Assembly: GCA_028561875.1 (NCBI GenBank)
Contig: JAQQTI010000005.1
Coordinates: 81,569 to 145,568 of the forward strand
Direction: 5' to 3'
Source of the DNA: Methanomassiliicoccaceae archaeon COG_1
Lineage (GTDB): Archaea > Thermoplasmatota > Thermoplasmata > Methanomassiliicoccales > Methanomethylophilaceae
DNA: 64,000 bases
Of this stretch, positions 28,514-37,459 are shown piece after piece (positions within the stretch are counted from its first letter, which is position 1; each line of letters starts with the position of its first letter). Position numbers and translations under genes: made by a program. The notes below the pieces were generated by a model. It saw only the letters and a program-made list of their open reading frames with translations, was not told the DNA's origin and made no database searches.

Positions 28514-29928
28514 CGCTCAGGATCGACAACACTCTCACCGGGAGCAAGGAGGCGTTCGCCCCCATCGAAGAGGGCAAGGTCAGGATGTACGTCTGCGGCG
28601 TGACCGTCTACGACGACATCCACATGGGCCACGGCCGGAGCATAGTCGTATTCGACGTTGTCCGCCGCTACCTCCAGCACCTCGGGTACGAGGTGACCTT
28701 CGTCACGAACTTCACCGACGTGGACGACAAGATCATCGGCCGCGCGAACGAGCGCGGAATCTCCGCACTCGACCTCTCGGAGGAGTACATCGAGACGTAC
28801 TTCCGCGACATCGACTCATTGGGCGTCAGAAGAGCCGACATCTACCCCAGAGCCAGCACCAGCATGCCATACATCATCGACATGGTCAGGGAGATAGTGG
28901 ACAGGGGGTACGCCTACCCCGTGCCGGACGGCAGCGTCTACTTCCGCGTGCGGAGGGTCCCCGGGTACGGGAGGCTCTCAAATCGCACCCTGGACGAGAT
29001 GCGCCCCACCGGGCGCATCGATCCCGCCGAGGGCAAGGAGGATCCTCTCGACTTTGCCATATGGAAGGGCGCCAAGCCCGGCGAAATCTCCTGGGCCTCC
29101 CCCTGGGGAGAGGGGCGGCCAGGATGGCATATCGAGTGCTCGGCGATGATCCGCCACTTCCTCGGGGACGTCATCGACATCCACGGCGGCGGGAACGATT
29201 TGGTCTTCCCGCATCATGAGAACGAGATCCTGCAGACGGAGGCCGTGACGGGAGGGGTCCTCGCCCGCTACTGGATGCACAATGGCATGCTGGAGACCAA
29301 AGGGGAGGACGGGAGCATGGAGAAGATGTCCAAGTCCCTGAGGAACTTCTTCAAGGTCAAGGACGTCGCGGCAAAGTTCGACAAGCAGACGATAAGGTTC
29401 TACTTCCTTAACACCCACTACCGCAGCCCCCTCGCCTATGGCGAGGAGAACATGGTTGAGGCGAAGAACGCCCTCGGTAGGCTGTGGAACAACTACCGCG
29501 ACTTGCAGGCATGCGCCCGGGGTGGGGCGTCCGGCGATCCCGACAACGTATTGCCGATAATCGACTCCGCGCGGAAGGGGTTCGCCGCCTCCATGGATGA
29601 CGACTTCAACACCTGCGCGGCGATAGAATCGCTCTTCGCATTCGCCAGGGACACGAACCGCATGATGTCCGAAGGCGTCCTCACGAGGGAGGGCGCCGGG
29701 GCCGCCCTCGCCTTCTACGGCGAGGTGGACGGCGTGCTGGGCATCCTCCCTGATGAGGGGGGATCCGACGATTCCTCGGACGCGGTGATGAGCATCCTCG
29801 TGGATCTCCGGCAGGAACTTCGCAAGAGGAGGCAGTACGACCTCGCCGACATGATCCGTGACCGCGCTAGGGAGGCGGGGTACTCCCTCGAGGACTCCGC
29901 CGACGGCGCGAAGTGGAAAAAGATATGA
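28510..29928 (+). CDS. cysS: Cysteinyl-tRNA synthetase
   Basis: 472 residues. The HIGH-type motif is [11 protein letters not shown], the zinc/Cys-binding region starts with YVCGVTVYD, and KMSKS appears in [11 protein letters not shown]. It charges tRNA-Cys directly, so the organism need not rely only on the SepRS/SepCysS route known in methanogens. ATGA overlap with cysE suggests coupling of cysteine synthesis and use. The gene overlaps the next radical SAM start in the same way. Confidence 0.95.
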   Translation: MTLRIDNTLTGSKEAFAPIEEGKVRMYVCGVTVYDDIHMGHGRSIVVFDVVRRYLQHLGYEVTFVTNFTDVDDKIIGRANERGISALDLSEEYIETYFRDIDSLGVRRADIYPRASTSMPYIIDMVREIVDRGYAYPVPDGSVYFRVRRVPGYGRLSNRTLDEMRPTGRIDPAEGKEDPLDFAIWKGAKPGEISWASPWGEGRPGWHIECSAMIRHFLGDVIDIHGGGNDLVFPHHENEILQTEAVTGGVLARYWMHNGMLETKGEDGSMEKMSKSLRNFFKVKDVAAKFDKQTIRFYFLNTHYRSPLAYGEENMVEAKNALGRLWNNYRDLQACARGGASGDPDNVLPIIDSARKGFAASMDDDFNTCAAIESLFAFARDTNRMMSEGVLTREGAGAALAFYGEVDGVLGILPDEGGSDDSSDAVMSILVDLRQELRKRRQYDLADMIRDRAREAGYSLEDSADGAKWKKI

Positions 29929-30965
29929 CCTCCCCTGTCGAGAAGAAATCGGCCCTGCTCCTCGGAGGTGCCGTCAGGCTCCCCGAGAAGTTCGAGATGC
30001 CAGTGCGGGTGTCCCACTCCATAGCCGGTCCCGGTGCAGGGATGGATTCCGCCGCGTTCAGGTTCGGGGGAATGAGGGTGAAGAAGGCTCTCGTCCGTGA
30101 CGGGGGAGAGTTTGAACTCCACGTCCGTGACGGAGGGGGCATGTACCTCACCCGCGGGGGGGAGCCGTTCATCGACGAGATAGAGTTCGAACCGGTGGTC
30201 TACCACTGTCCCCGGCAGGCGTTTTTCACCCTCGACCCGCGGTGCTGCTACTCCTGCGCGTTCTGCGCCTCCCCGAGACTGAAAGGCGACAAGACCGGGT
30301 TCTCCGACGAGGAGATCGCGAGGCGCTCCCTCGAGGCCTACGAGACTGTTGGTATAGACGCGGTGAGCCTCACAAGCGGCGTGACGGAGAGCGGCGTGGA
30401 GGCTACGGTCTGGAGGTTCGTCTCCTGCATACGGAAGGTAAGGGAGGTCCTCCCGGGCGTCCCCATAGGCGTCGAGCCCTACGTAGAGACGAGGGAGCAG
30501 GTCCGGAGACTCAAGGACGCCGGCGCGGACGAGATAAAACTCAACATCCAGGCTGCCACGGAGGACATATTCGAGAGGGTCTGCCCCGACCTCGACCGGG
30601 ACACGGTGCTCTACCGCCTGAAGGACGCCGTGGAGATCTTTGGTAGAGGGAGGGTGTCATCAAACCTGATCTTCGGCTTCGGCGAGAGCGACGACGACAT
30701 CGGAGAGTGTATGGAGATGCTGTGCTCCATGGGTGTCATCCCCACCGTCCGCTCCCTGCGCACAGGCCCGTACAACTCCGCAGGTCTCAGGGCCGCGATA
30801 GGTGAGCCGGAGGAGGTTACCTCCGATAGACTGTTGAAGGTCGCGGAGATGCAGAAGCGTATCCTCCAAAGACACGGGATGGATGCCCTATGCTCTCGCA
30901 CCATGTGCCTCGAATGCACCTGCTGTGACATCGTCCCGTTCAGGGACCTGCGATTCTCTTCCTGA
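29925..30965 (+). CDS. Radical SAM protein of unknown substrate
   Basis: 346 residues. The CX3CX2C motif binding the 4Fe-4S cluster is seen in RCCYSCAFCASPR, followed by a TIM-barrel-like pattern (SLTSGVTESGVE, GVEPYVETREQVRRLKDAGADEIKLNIQ, NLIFGFGESDDDIGECMEML). The C-terminus has another cysteine set (CSRTMCLECTCCDIVPF) that could hold an auxiliary cluster. The barrel resembles biotin/lipoate-synthase-like enzymes, but I cannot name the reaction. ATG 29925 overlaps the cysS stop (ATGA). Its end overlaps the convergent thiolase gene by 26 bases. Confidence 0.75.
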   Translation: MTSPVEKKSALLLGGAVRLPEKFEMPVRVSHSIAGPGAGMDSAAFRFGGMRVKKALVRDGGEFELHVRDGGGMYLTRGGEPFIDEIEFEPVVYHCPRQAFFTLDPRCCYSCAFCASPRLKGDKTGFSDEEIARRSLEAYETVGIDAVSLTSGVTESGVEATVWRFVSCIRKVREVLPGVPIGVEPYVETREQVRRLKDAGADEIKLNIQAATEDIFERVCPDLDRDTVLYRLKDAVEIFGRGRVSSNLIFGFGESDDDIGECMEMLCSMGVIPTVRSLRTGPYNSAGLRAAIGEPEEVTSDRLLKVAEMQKRILQRHGMDALCSRTMCLECTCCDIVPFRDLRFSS

Positions 30966-31860
30966 GGACGTCCAGATACTCGCACACCTTGCAACGCCTC
31001 CCGTTGCAGGGTTCCCCGCAGGAGCATGTTCCGGAGTCGGACGGAGGGTGCTCCCCCGCTAGCATCGGACGCATCCGGTCATAGGCCGACAGGATGCTGT
31101 ACTTGGATCCGGGGGACCTGTCCTCCAGGCCGTCGACTATGTCCCGATACTCGTTGCGCAGAGCGGCCTCCCAGTACGGGCAGACTCCGTCCCAGAACGG
31201 CACGTCCGAGAGCATCGCATACAGAAGCGACTCCCTCTCGGGAATCATCCTCAACGGATAGAAACGGGGCACCAGGCCCGGCCTAACCTTGGCATGGGGC
31301 CCGAGTCTGGCCAATCTCTCCAGGTCTCCGCGCACGAAGTTCATCATAACCGACTGCGAGAGGTCGTCGAGGTTGTGCCCGGTGGCGAGGTACTTTGCAC
31401 CGGCCTTCCTCGCCTCGTCGTTCATCAGCCTGCGGCGGAACACACCGCAGTAGGTGCAGGGGGTGTTCTCTCCCGACATCGGAGCGACGGAATCCATGGT
31501 CAGGCCCATCTCCGAGAAAGACCTCTGCCTGTACTCGATGCCGTTCTCCGAGCAATATCTCCTGACGATCTCCAGGCTAGGCGGGCGGTAACCCGCGATG
31601 CCCTCGTCGACGGATATACACGCGAGGTTTATGCCGTTCCTCTCGTTGAAGATGGAACGCAGGATCGATAGCATGACCATGCTGTCCTTCCCGCCGGACA
31701 CCGCGACTCCTATCGTATCCCCGCGGAAGACGTCGATCTCCTTCCGGACCTCCTTCTTCACCCTTTTCTCCACGTATGAACAAAAGTGCTCCGAACACAG
31801 ATGCGTCCCGTTGTACCTGAGGTAGACGGAAGCCTCCGAGGGACAGAGGTCGCACCTCAT
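30940..31860 (-). CDS. tRNA 2-thiolation enzyme, TtuA/Ncs6 family
   Basis: 306 residues. PP-loop VAVSGGKDSMVMLSIL, the catalytic NTPCTYCGVFRRRLM and the GHNLDDLSQSVMMNF motif define the TtuA/Ncs6 family that thiolates U54 or U34 of tRNA. Zinc fingers flank the core: CDLCPSEASVYLRYNGTHLCSEHF at the N-terminus and CSCGEPCNGRRCKVC at the C-terminus. Which uridine is modified cannot be told. The start ATG overlaps the orc1 stop (ATGA), so it may be cotranscribed with the replication gene. Confidence 0.9.
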   Translation of the reverse strand: MRCDLCPSEASVYLRYNGTHLCSEHFCSYVEKRVKKEVRKEIDVFRGDTIGVAVSGGKDSMVMLSILRSIFNERNGINLACISVDEGIAGYRPPSLEIVRRYCSENGIEYRQRSFSEMGLTMDSVAPMSGENTPCTYCGVFRRRLMNDEARKAGAKYLATGHNLDDLSQSVMMNFVRGDLERLARLGPHAKVRPGLVPRFYPLRMIPERESLLYAMLSDVPFWDGVCPYWEAALRNEYRDIVDGLEDRSPGSKYSILSAYDRMRPMLAGEHPPSDSGTCSCGEPCNGRRCKVCEYLDVLRKRIAGP

Positions 31861-33047
31861 CGGAATTCCCTCGACCCTGCCTCGTACCCTTTGGCATCGA
31901 TGATGTACTCCAGCTTCTTCCCCATCTCCCGCGGGGGGATGTTTTCCATCGAGATGTACGTGGTACGCCCGCCGTCCACCTCGCGCCGGACCTCGGTCGT
32001 CAGTAGCCCGCTCCTCTCCATGTCCTGCACGTACGTCCAGAACTGGGTGTGCTTACGCGCCGGCTGCCCGTACTCCTCGCACACCACGGCGTAGGTCTTC
32101 TCCGCCGCCGTGAGGGTGACGTGCGGCATACCCTTCATGGCGCGGGAGATCGCCAGGAGGGAAATCATCCTCTGCAGGTCCAGGTCCTCCAGCTTGGACT
32201 CCGAGACGTCGCTGTAGATCATCGCGCCGGCGGTGCGGACGTTATCCGCCGTTACGGTCCCGCCGCCCTCCCCCTCAGCGATGTTCGCGGCCCTCTCCAG
32301 CACCTCTATCGCGAACCTCGCGTCCCCGTACCCCTCCGCGAGGGACGCTACGAGATCCAAGCATTCGCCGCTGATCACCCCGGGATAGAGCGCGAGCTCC
32401 GCCCGCGCGGCGACGATCTGCCTCAGCTCGTCCCTGGAGTAAAGATTGAAGCGCACGGTGTTCCCGCGGCGGAAGGTGGATATCGACGCCTCATCTAGCA
32501 TCCCAGAGATTGACGTCTGCGATATAATCATCAATGAGAGGGATGCCCGGCCGGAGAGGCTCTCCGAGAACCGCGACAGCTGGTAGATTATGTTCCGTCC
32601 GTTGTTGCGCAGCAGGGAGTCGGCCTCGTCGAGAATCACGACGAACGGCCTCGCCCCTGACGCTACGTGCCTCCCGATGGACTGCAACATCTCCTCGGCG
32701 GAGAACCCCCGATCGGGGCACCCAGGATCGAAGTGCCGAAGGATGTCCAATATCGCCGTGTACTCGCTGTTCCTGATCCGGCAGTTCACGTAGACGGAGT
32801 CCATCGTCCCGCCGTGTGAATGCAGATAGGAAGCCATGTCCGCTACGAACCTCTTCGCGGTGACGGTCTTCCCCGTCCCCACCCCGCCGGTGAGGAAGGA
32901 ACTGCACGGTCTCCCGCCTGAGACGAGCGGGCGGAAGTTCACCTCTAGCTCTTTCATCTGCACGTCGCGGCAGACCACCCGGTCCGGCACGTACTCGAAG
33001 GCGAGCTTGCCGCCGTCCCTTATTATCCGCGAGCCGCTCTCGAACAT
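31857..33047 (-). CDS. Orc1/Cdc6 replication initiator
   Basis: 396 residues. AAA+ Walker A TGGVGTGKTVTAKRF at about residue 53, Walker B FVVILDEADSLL, sensor segment MIISQTSISGML, then a C-terminal winged helix (ARKHTQFWTYVQDMERSGLLTTEVR). Archaeal Orc1/Cdc6 binds origins and loads MCM. The N-terminal region (RIIRDGGKLAFEYVPDRVVCRDVQMKEL) matches the family. The start lies inside the open frame of the upstream Nif3-like gene. The rfcS gene lies divergent beyond that. No clear origin recognition boxes were found next to it. Confidence 0.92.
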   Translation of the reverse strand: MFESGSRIIRDGGKLAFEYVPDRVVCRDVQMKELEVNFRPLVSGGRPCSSFLTGGVGTGKTVTAKRFVADMASYLHSHGGTMDSVYVNCRIRNSEYTAILDILRHFDPGCPDRGFSAEEMLQSIGRHVASGARPFVVILDEADSLLRNNGRNIIYQLSRFSESLSGRASLSLMIISQTSISGMLDEASISTFRRGNTVRFNLYSRDELRQIVAARAELALYPGVISGECLDLVASLAEGYGDARFAIEVLERAANIAEGEGGGTVTADNVRTAGAMIYSDVSESKLEDLDLQRMISLLAISRAMKGMPHVTLTAAEKTYAVVCEEYGQPARKHTQFWTYVQDMERSGLLTTEVRREVDGGRTTYISMENIPPREMGKKLEYIIDAKGYEAGSREFR

Positions 33048-33048
33048 C

Positions 33049-34011
33049 TCGGTTCCTGCTGAAGCGGCTGAATCCGGATATCCCGGCCACCTCCACCCCC
33101 TCCCTCTCCCACACGTCGCAGATGAGATTGACGCCGAGGGAGTCGGAGGCCATGTGACCGGAGACGATCATGTTCATATGGCATTTCTTGCACTCCTCCA
33201 CCGCCGAGGGCGGGAAATGCATCCCCACGATGGTACCCACACCGGCCTTGGCTAGCTCGGCGTACATCTCGTCCGGGCCGGAGGTCCCGCCGGTCATCTT
33301 CGCGATGATCCCGCCGCAGCGGCCGTCTGGACTCCCGCGGATGATGCGCGGTGGGTCGTTGAACCTCGCCCAGTGCCGGTACTCCGGCTCTTCCATTAGG
33401 AGGTCGACGACGTCCTTCAATCTCCGGGGTTCGGCCTCCGCAATTCTGTTCTCGATGTACTCCTGCACCATGTTATCCGACGCCGAGTGCACGTTGAACA
33501 CCGGGAATCCCAGGAGGTCGGCGGCCTCCTCGGCGCGGTTGAAGTTGTCGCCCATGACGTTGCGCAGGACGGTCTCCATCCGTGGCCTCATGAGGTCCTC
33601 GGCGACGTTGATTGGAACGCCGCAGTCGGCATAGATGTCGGTCTGCATCCACATCACCTTGGGGAACATGTTGCGGGAGCGGCCGGTAGGATGGTGAGAG
33701 ACGATCGCGTCGACCCTCTCCCCCCTCTCGCGGAGGCGGTCGGCGAGAAGGACCTCCCCTACGTCGATATCTATCCCCCACAGCAGCCGGATGGCGTCTT
33801 TCTCCCTTGCCTCCTCCTCCCCGCAGCAGAACCTGCAGTCGTCGAAGGGGTTCCACAGCCTCTCGGCGTCGAAGAACTCCTTCTTCCCGTCGGGAAGGGC
33901 ATCGTACTCCTCCTTCGCCTTGGAGAGGAGGAGGTCGACTTCCTCTTTCGGGCGGGGATCGTGCCGCATCCCAGTCTCGATGGCGAGACGGTAGGCGTCG
34001 TATATCTTCAT
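33049..34011 (-). CDS. Nif3-like metal-binding protein (stop codon apparently lost)
   Basis: About 320 residues up to the expected end. GEVLLADRLRERGERVDAIVSHHPTGR and a late SGHMASDSLGVN are Nif3/DUF34-type motifs (paired metal-binding His/Asp residues); a Zn-like FDDCRFCCGE cluster sits near residue 57. Function of the family is uncertain. After SGFSRFSRN the frame has CGA at 33049-33051 where a stop is expected and continues to 32491, all inside orc1. The extension is Arg/Pro-rich and looks non-coding. CGA is one transition from TGA, so a stop-loss mutation or base error is likely; I end the gene there. Confidence 0.65.
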
Positions 34012-34041
34012 GGACCCGAGGATACCACACGGTCTTATAAT

Positions 34042-34257
34042 TCAATCGTGCGGGGAAAAGGGCCCCGCGTACTGGTATTCCGAACACTGGCACTTTGGGA
34101 AACCGGTAGCGGTGTTCGCGTTCTCCCCGCTCGCGCTGATGCGACCGCCCGTCGAAAGCATAGTGATCCCTGTTCGCCCTGACCCCGCCATGCCGTCCTC
34201 AAGCGTCGTAATCGGCCTCTGCCTGCTGATCGCAAAAACGCTATTGCCCCATGGCAT
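34042..34257 (-). CDS. Possible small protein, unknown
   Basis: A 71-residue frame starting MPWGNSVFAISRQRP and ending CQCSEYQYAGPFSPHD, in the 306-base gap between the Nif3-like gene and rfcS. Third-position GC is moderate and a TATA-like CATAAAC on the minus strand (about 34295-34289) lies upstream, sharing bases with the rfcS TATA (GTTTATGAC). No homologue is recognised. The phrase GRTGITM resembles GRTGTPM in the frame at 24148-24384. It may be spurious; apart from this frame I see nothing in the gap. Confidence 0.25.
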   Translation of the reverse strand: MPWGNSVFAISRQRPITTLEDGMAGSGRTGITMLSTGGRISASGENANTATGFPKCQCSEYQYAGPFSPHD

Positions 34258-34317
34258 GAGGAACGGCACGGCGACGGCAAACGTTTATGACGGGCAGCCC
34301 CCATTGACCGCCATCCC

Positions 34318-35346
34318 ATGAACGAGATTTGGACGGAGAAGTACAGGCCGAAGACCCTCGACGAGGTCATAGGGCAGAAGGCCGTCACCGCGCGCCTAAG
34401 AGGCTACGTGAAAGCCAGAAACATGTCCCATCTGATGTTCTCCGGCACCCCCGGCACGGGGAAGACCACCTGTGCTCTGGCGCTGGCCAGGGGGCTCTAT
34501 GGTGATAACTGGCGCGGGAACTTCATAGAGCTCAACGCCTCCGATGACAACGGCATCGGTACGGTCAGGGGAAAGATCAAGGAGTTCGCCCGCACCGCCC
34601 CGGTCGACGGCGCCGAATTCAAGATCATATTCCTCGACGAGGCCGACGCCCTCACCACCGAGGCCCAGGGCGCCCTGAGGCGCACCATGGAGAGATACTC
34701 CAAAATCTGCCGCTTCATCCTCTCTTGCAACTACGCTTCGAAGATCATCGACCCGATACAGTCGAGGTGCGCGCAGTTTCGCTTCCGTCCGTTCACCAAA
34801 GAGGACATGCAGGAGTTCCTCGAGCGCATCGTGGCGAGCGAGAATCTCGACATCGACGACGACGCCCTTGAGGGGCTCATCTATATCGCAAGGGGCGACA
34901 TGCGCCGGGCCGTCAACGGCCTGCAGGCGGCCGCATCTATTGGCGGCAGGATAACCCTGGACACCATCTACCAGACCGCTGGCATGGCCAACCCTGACGC
35001 CGTGAAGGAGGTGCTCACCGCCGCTCTCGGCGGGGACTTCACCAGAGCGAGGGACAGGATGGACGCGCTGATGATCGACTACGGCCTCTCTGGCCAGGAC
35101 GTCATCCGGCAGATGCATCAGGCCTTCATGGACCTCAGTGTAGACATGCACACCAAGGTGAAGCTCATCGACAAGGCGGGGGAGGTCGAGTTCCGCATCG
35201 TAGAGGGTAGCAACGAGAGGATACAGCTAGAGGCTCTCCTCGCCTATCTGGTCCTCTCCGGCGGCAAAGCCCGACCCGATGCACCGTCTCCCTCGTACCT
35301 TGTCCGCGATAGACGGTTCCGTCCGGGTCGGAGAGAAGTTCGATAA
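34318..35346 (+). CDS. rfcS: Replication factor C small subunit
   Basis: 342 residues. Starts WTEKYRPKTLDEVIGQ, with Walker A FSGTPGTGKTTCALALAR, Walker B IIFLDEADALTTEAQ and the SRC motif in PIQSRCAQFRFRP. It forms the clamp loader with RfcL to load PCNA. A TATA-like GTTTATGAC about 28 bases upstream suggests a leaderless message. The last ~20 residues (RDRRFRPGRREVR) are basic and longer than usual. Divergent from the orc1 gene cluster. Confidence 0.95.
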   Translation: MNEIWTEKYRPKTLDEVIGQKAVTARLRGYVKARNMSHLMFSGTPGTGKTTCALALARGLYGDNWRGNFIELNASDDNGIGTVRGKIKEFARTAPVDGAEFKIIFLDEADALTTEAQGALRRTMERYSKICRFILSCNYASKIIDPIQSRCAQFRFRPFTKEDMQEFLERIVASENLDIDDDALEGLIYIARGDMRRAVNGLQAAASIGGRITLDTIYQTAGMANPDAVKEVLTAALGGDFTRARDRMDALMIDYGLSGQDVIRQMHQAFMDLSVDMHTKVKLIDKAGEVEFRIVEGSNERIQLEALLAYLVLSGGKARPDAPSPSYLVRDRRFRPGRREVR

Positions 35347-35365
35347 AGGGTTCTTCTCGCTCCGA

Positions 35366-36601
35366 TCAGTACCTGTTGTCAAAAATCCTATGGGTCTTCT
35401 TCTCGTTGCGCGGGAGGTCCCCGATCTTCACCGCCTTCGGCGCGATTGTCGGACCGACGAGCGCGCGGAACCTCTGCAGGACCTCACCCTCGATTCCCTT
35501 CCACTTCTCTTTCGGAGCGCCCGTCTCGAAGAACAGCGTGATGATGTCCTTGCCATTGAGGTGATCGATCATCACCTGGTATTCGCTGCTGGCGTCCGGG
35601 ACAGCGGCCAGTACTTCCTCGAACTGCGCAGGGAACATGTTCACGCCCTTCACCTTCACCATATCGTCGGTGCGTCCGGCGATGATGTCGATGCGCGGGA
35701 ACCGCGAGCCGCAGGGGCACTCGCCGGGGATTATCCTCGTCAGATCATGGGTGCGGTAGCGTATTAGTGGCGCGCCTTCCTTACAGAGAGTGGTGATGAC
35801 CAACTCGCCCGCCGTCCCGTCGGGGACGGTCTTCAGCGTCTTGGGGTCGATTATCTCGAAATAGAGGTAGTCGTCCCACATATGGATGCCGTTACTGTAC
35901 GAGCAGCTTATCCCTATCCCCGGACCGTAGACCTCGGTGAGGCCGTAGATGTCGTAGAGCTCCACGCCGAGCTCGCCGGCGATCCTCCTCCTCATCTTGT
36001 CACCCCACCGCTCGGAGCCGATGATGCCCTTCCTCAGACGCACCCTGTCCTTGATCCCCTGCTTGGTGATGGTCTCCGCCAGGAGAAGAGCGTAAGAGGA
36101 GGTGGCGCACAGCACGGTGGAACCCATGTCCTGCATCATGCGAATCTGCTTCTCGGTGTTCCCCGGGCCCATCGGGATCACCATGGACCCTAGCCTTTCC
36201 GCCCCGGCCTGGAAGCCCATCCCGGCGGTCCACAGTCCATACCCGGGCGTGACCTGTACCCGGTCGGAGGGGGTCACCCCGGCCATCCTGTAGCAACGCT
36301 CGAACATCGTCGTCCAGTCGCTGATATCCCTTTTGGTGTAAGGGATTATGACCGGTGTGCCGGTGGTTCCCGAGGAGGAGTGGATCCTGACGACGTCCTT
36401 CTCGGGGACTGCCATCAGGCCGAGGGGGTACGCCCCACGGAGGTCGCTCTTGTCGGTGAACGGAAGGGTCTCGAAATCCTCTTGCGTTCTAACCTTGGAG
36501 AGGTCTATGCCCTCGAATTTCCTCCGGTAGAACGGGCTCCTCTCCTTTATGGTGGAGAGCTCCCGCGTGATGGCCTCCGCCTGATAGTCGTTCATCTTCA
36601 T
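35366..36601 (-). CDS. Phenylacetate-CoA ligase family (PaaK-like)
   Basis: 411 residues. The AMP-binding P-loop HSSSGTTGTPVIIPYTKRD, YDIYGLTEVYGPGI and LTRIIPGECPCGSRFPRIDIIAGRTDDMVKVKGVNMFP are typical of PaaK. It activates an aryl or acyl acid to its CoA thioester via an adenylate; in methanogenic archaea these enzymes may salvage aryl acids such as phenyl- or indoleacetate. Specificity is unproven. A TATA element (GTTATACAT, about 36632-36624 on the minus strand) inside the end of the Sel1 gene sits 25 bases before the ATG, indicating its own leaderless promoter. Confidence 0.9.
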   Translation of the reverse strand: MKMNDYQAEAITRELSTIKERSPFYRRKFEGIDLSKVRTQEDFETLPFTDKSDLRGAYPLGLMAVPEKDVVRIHSSSGTTGTPVIIPYTKRDISDWTTMFERCYRMAGVTPSDRVQVTPGYGLWTAGMGFQAGAERLGSMVIPMGPGNTEKQIRMMQDMGSTVLCATSSYALLLAETITKQGIKDRVRLRKGIIGSERWGDKMRRRIAGELGVELYDIYGLTEVYGPGIGISCSYSNGIHMWDDYLYFEIIDPKTLKTVPDGTAGELVITTLCKEGAPLIRYRTHDLTRIIPGECPCGSRFPRIDIIAGRTDDMVKVKGVNMFPAQFEEVLAAVPDASSEYQVMIDHLNGKDIITLFFETGAPKEKWKGIEGEVLQRFRALVGPTIAPKAVKIGDLPRNEKKTHRIFDNRY

Positions 36602-37370
36602 GGCGGCCGTGCATCCCCTGCGATGTATAACGCGCTTGCGCTCGTCCGAGGGAGTCGAGGAGTTCGCGCGCCTCCTCGCTCCCCCTCACGGCGGCCTTGC
36701 TCAACCATTTCCTGGCGTTCGCCTTGCTCTTAACCATGCCTTCGCCAGAGAGGCACATCCTCCCCACCCACAGCATGGCGTCGGCGTTGCCTTTATCCGC
36801 CGCCTCGAGCATCATCTTCCGCGCGCGTCCGACGTCTCTGTCCACGCCCCTCCCTTCGTAGAGCATGGCGGCGAGGCGTACCCTCGCCCTGTCGTGGCCG
36901 ACGTAGGCGCACTTGAGGTACAGATCGGCGGCCTTTGCCTCGTCCTTCTCCGTGCCCATCCCCGCCTCGTAGATCATCGCGAGGCGGTAGCACGCCGGCA
37001 CGCTTCCGCTCTCGTAGGCGCGGGTGTACCAGCGTATGGCCTCTGCCCAGTCCTGCTCCACGCCGAGGCCGTCGGAGTACATGTGCCCGAGGTTGAACTG
37101 GGCCTGGGGATAACCCTTCTCCGCTGCATCGGCGTACAGGCGCAGCGCCTCGTCTATGTTCGCGTTCGTGCCGAGCGCGTGCACGTACATGTAGGCGGCG
37201 TTGCACTCGCCCTCCGGGTCCCCCTGCTTCGCCGCCATATCGAACCATATGAAGGCGCGGTTGTAGTCGACGGCAGTGCCGTCGCCCCTGTAGTAGATGT
37301 ACCCCAGGGCGTTCTGCGCGGCGGGGTCGCCCGCCGATGCCCTGTCCATAACTTCCTTGAACCCCATCAT
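36489..37370 (-). CDS. Sel1-repeat protein
   Basis: About 293 residues built from ~36-residue Sel1-like TPR units (AQNALGYIYYRGDGTAVDYNRAFIWFDMAA, AQFNLGHMYSDGLGVEQDWAEAIRWYTRA and so on), at least six copies to residue ~235. Such alpha-solenoids mediate protein contacts; the partner is unknown. TCGAGGTGAG precedes ATG 37370. The frame runs 113 bases into paaK; repeats end near residue 242 where the frame has CGA at 36642-36644, so the true end may be there. Tandem with the larger Sel1 gene upstream. Confidence 0.8.
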   Translation of the reverse strand: MMGFKEVMDRASAGDPAAQNALGYIYYRGDGTAVDYNRAFIWFDMAAKQGDPEGECNAAYMYVHALGTNANIDEALRLYADAAEKGYPQAQFNLGHMYSDGLGVEQDWAEAIRWYTRAYESGSVPACYRLAMIYEAGMGTEKDEAKAADLYLKCAYVGHDRARVRLAAMLYEGRGVDRDVGRARKMMLEAADKGNADAMLWVGRMCLSGEGMVKSKANARKWLSKAAVRGSEEARELLDSLGRAQARYTSQGMHGRHEDERLSGGGHHAGALHHKGEEPVLPEEIRGHRPLQG

Positions 37371-37459
37371 CTCACCTCGACCATACGTCCTCCGCCATGT
37401 ACGCCATCGTGAGCGTGGCGGGCGCGCCACCGCCACGGGCATCAGACTGAATCTGCTGG

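Noticed and set aside
34012..34317. Replication origin beside orc1/cdc6
   Set aside because: The gap is not AT-rich and I found no repeated origin recognition box or G-tract motif. GC skew or marker-frequency data would be needed.
36489..36645. Native overlap of the Sel1 gene with paaK
   Set aside because: The last ~50 codons show no Sel1 pattern and cover the paaK promoter and start; I keep the open frame in the annotation but do not treat the overlap as functional.
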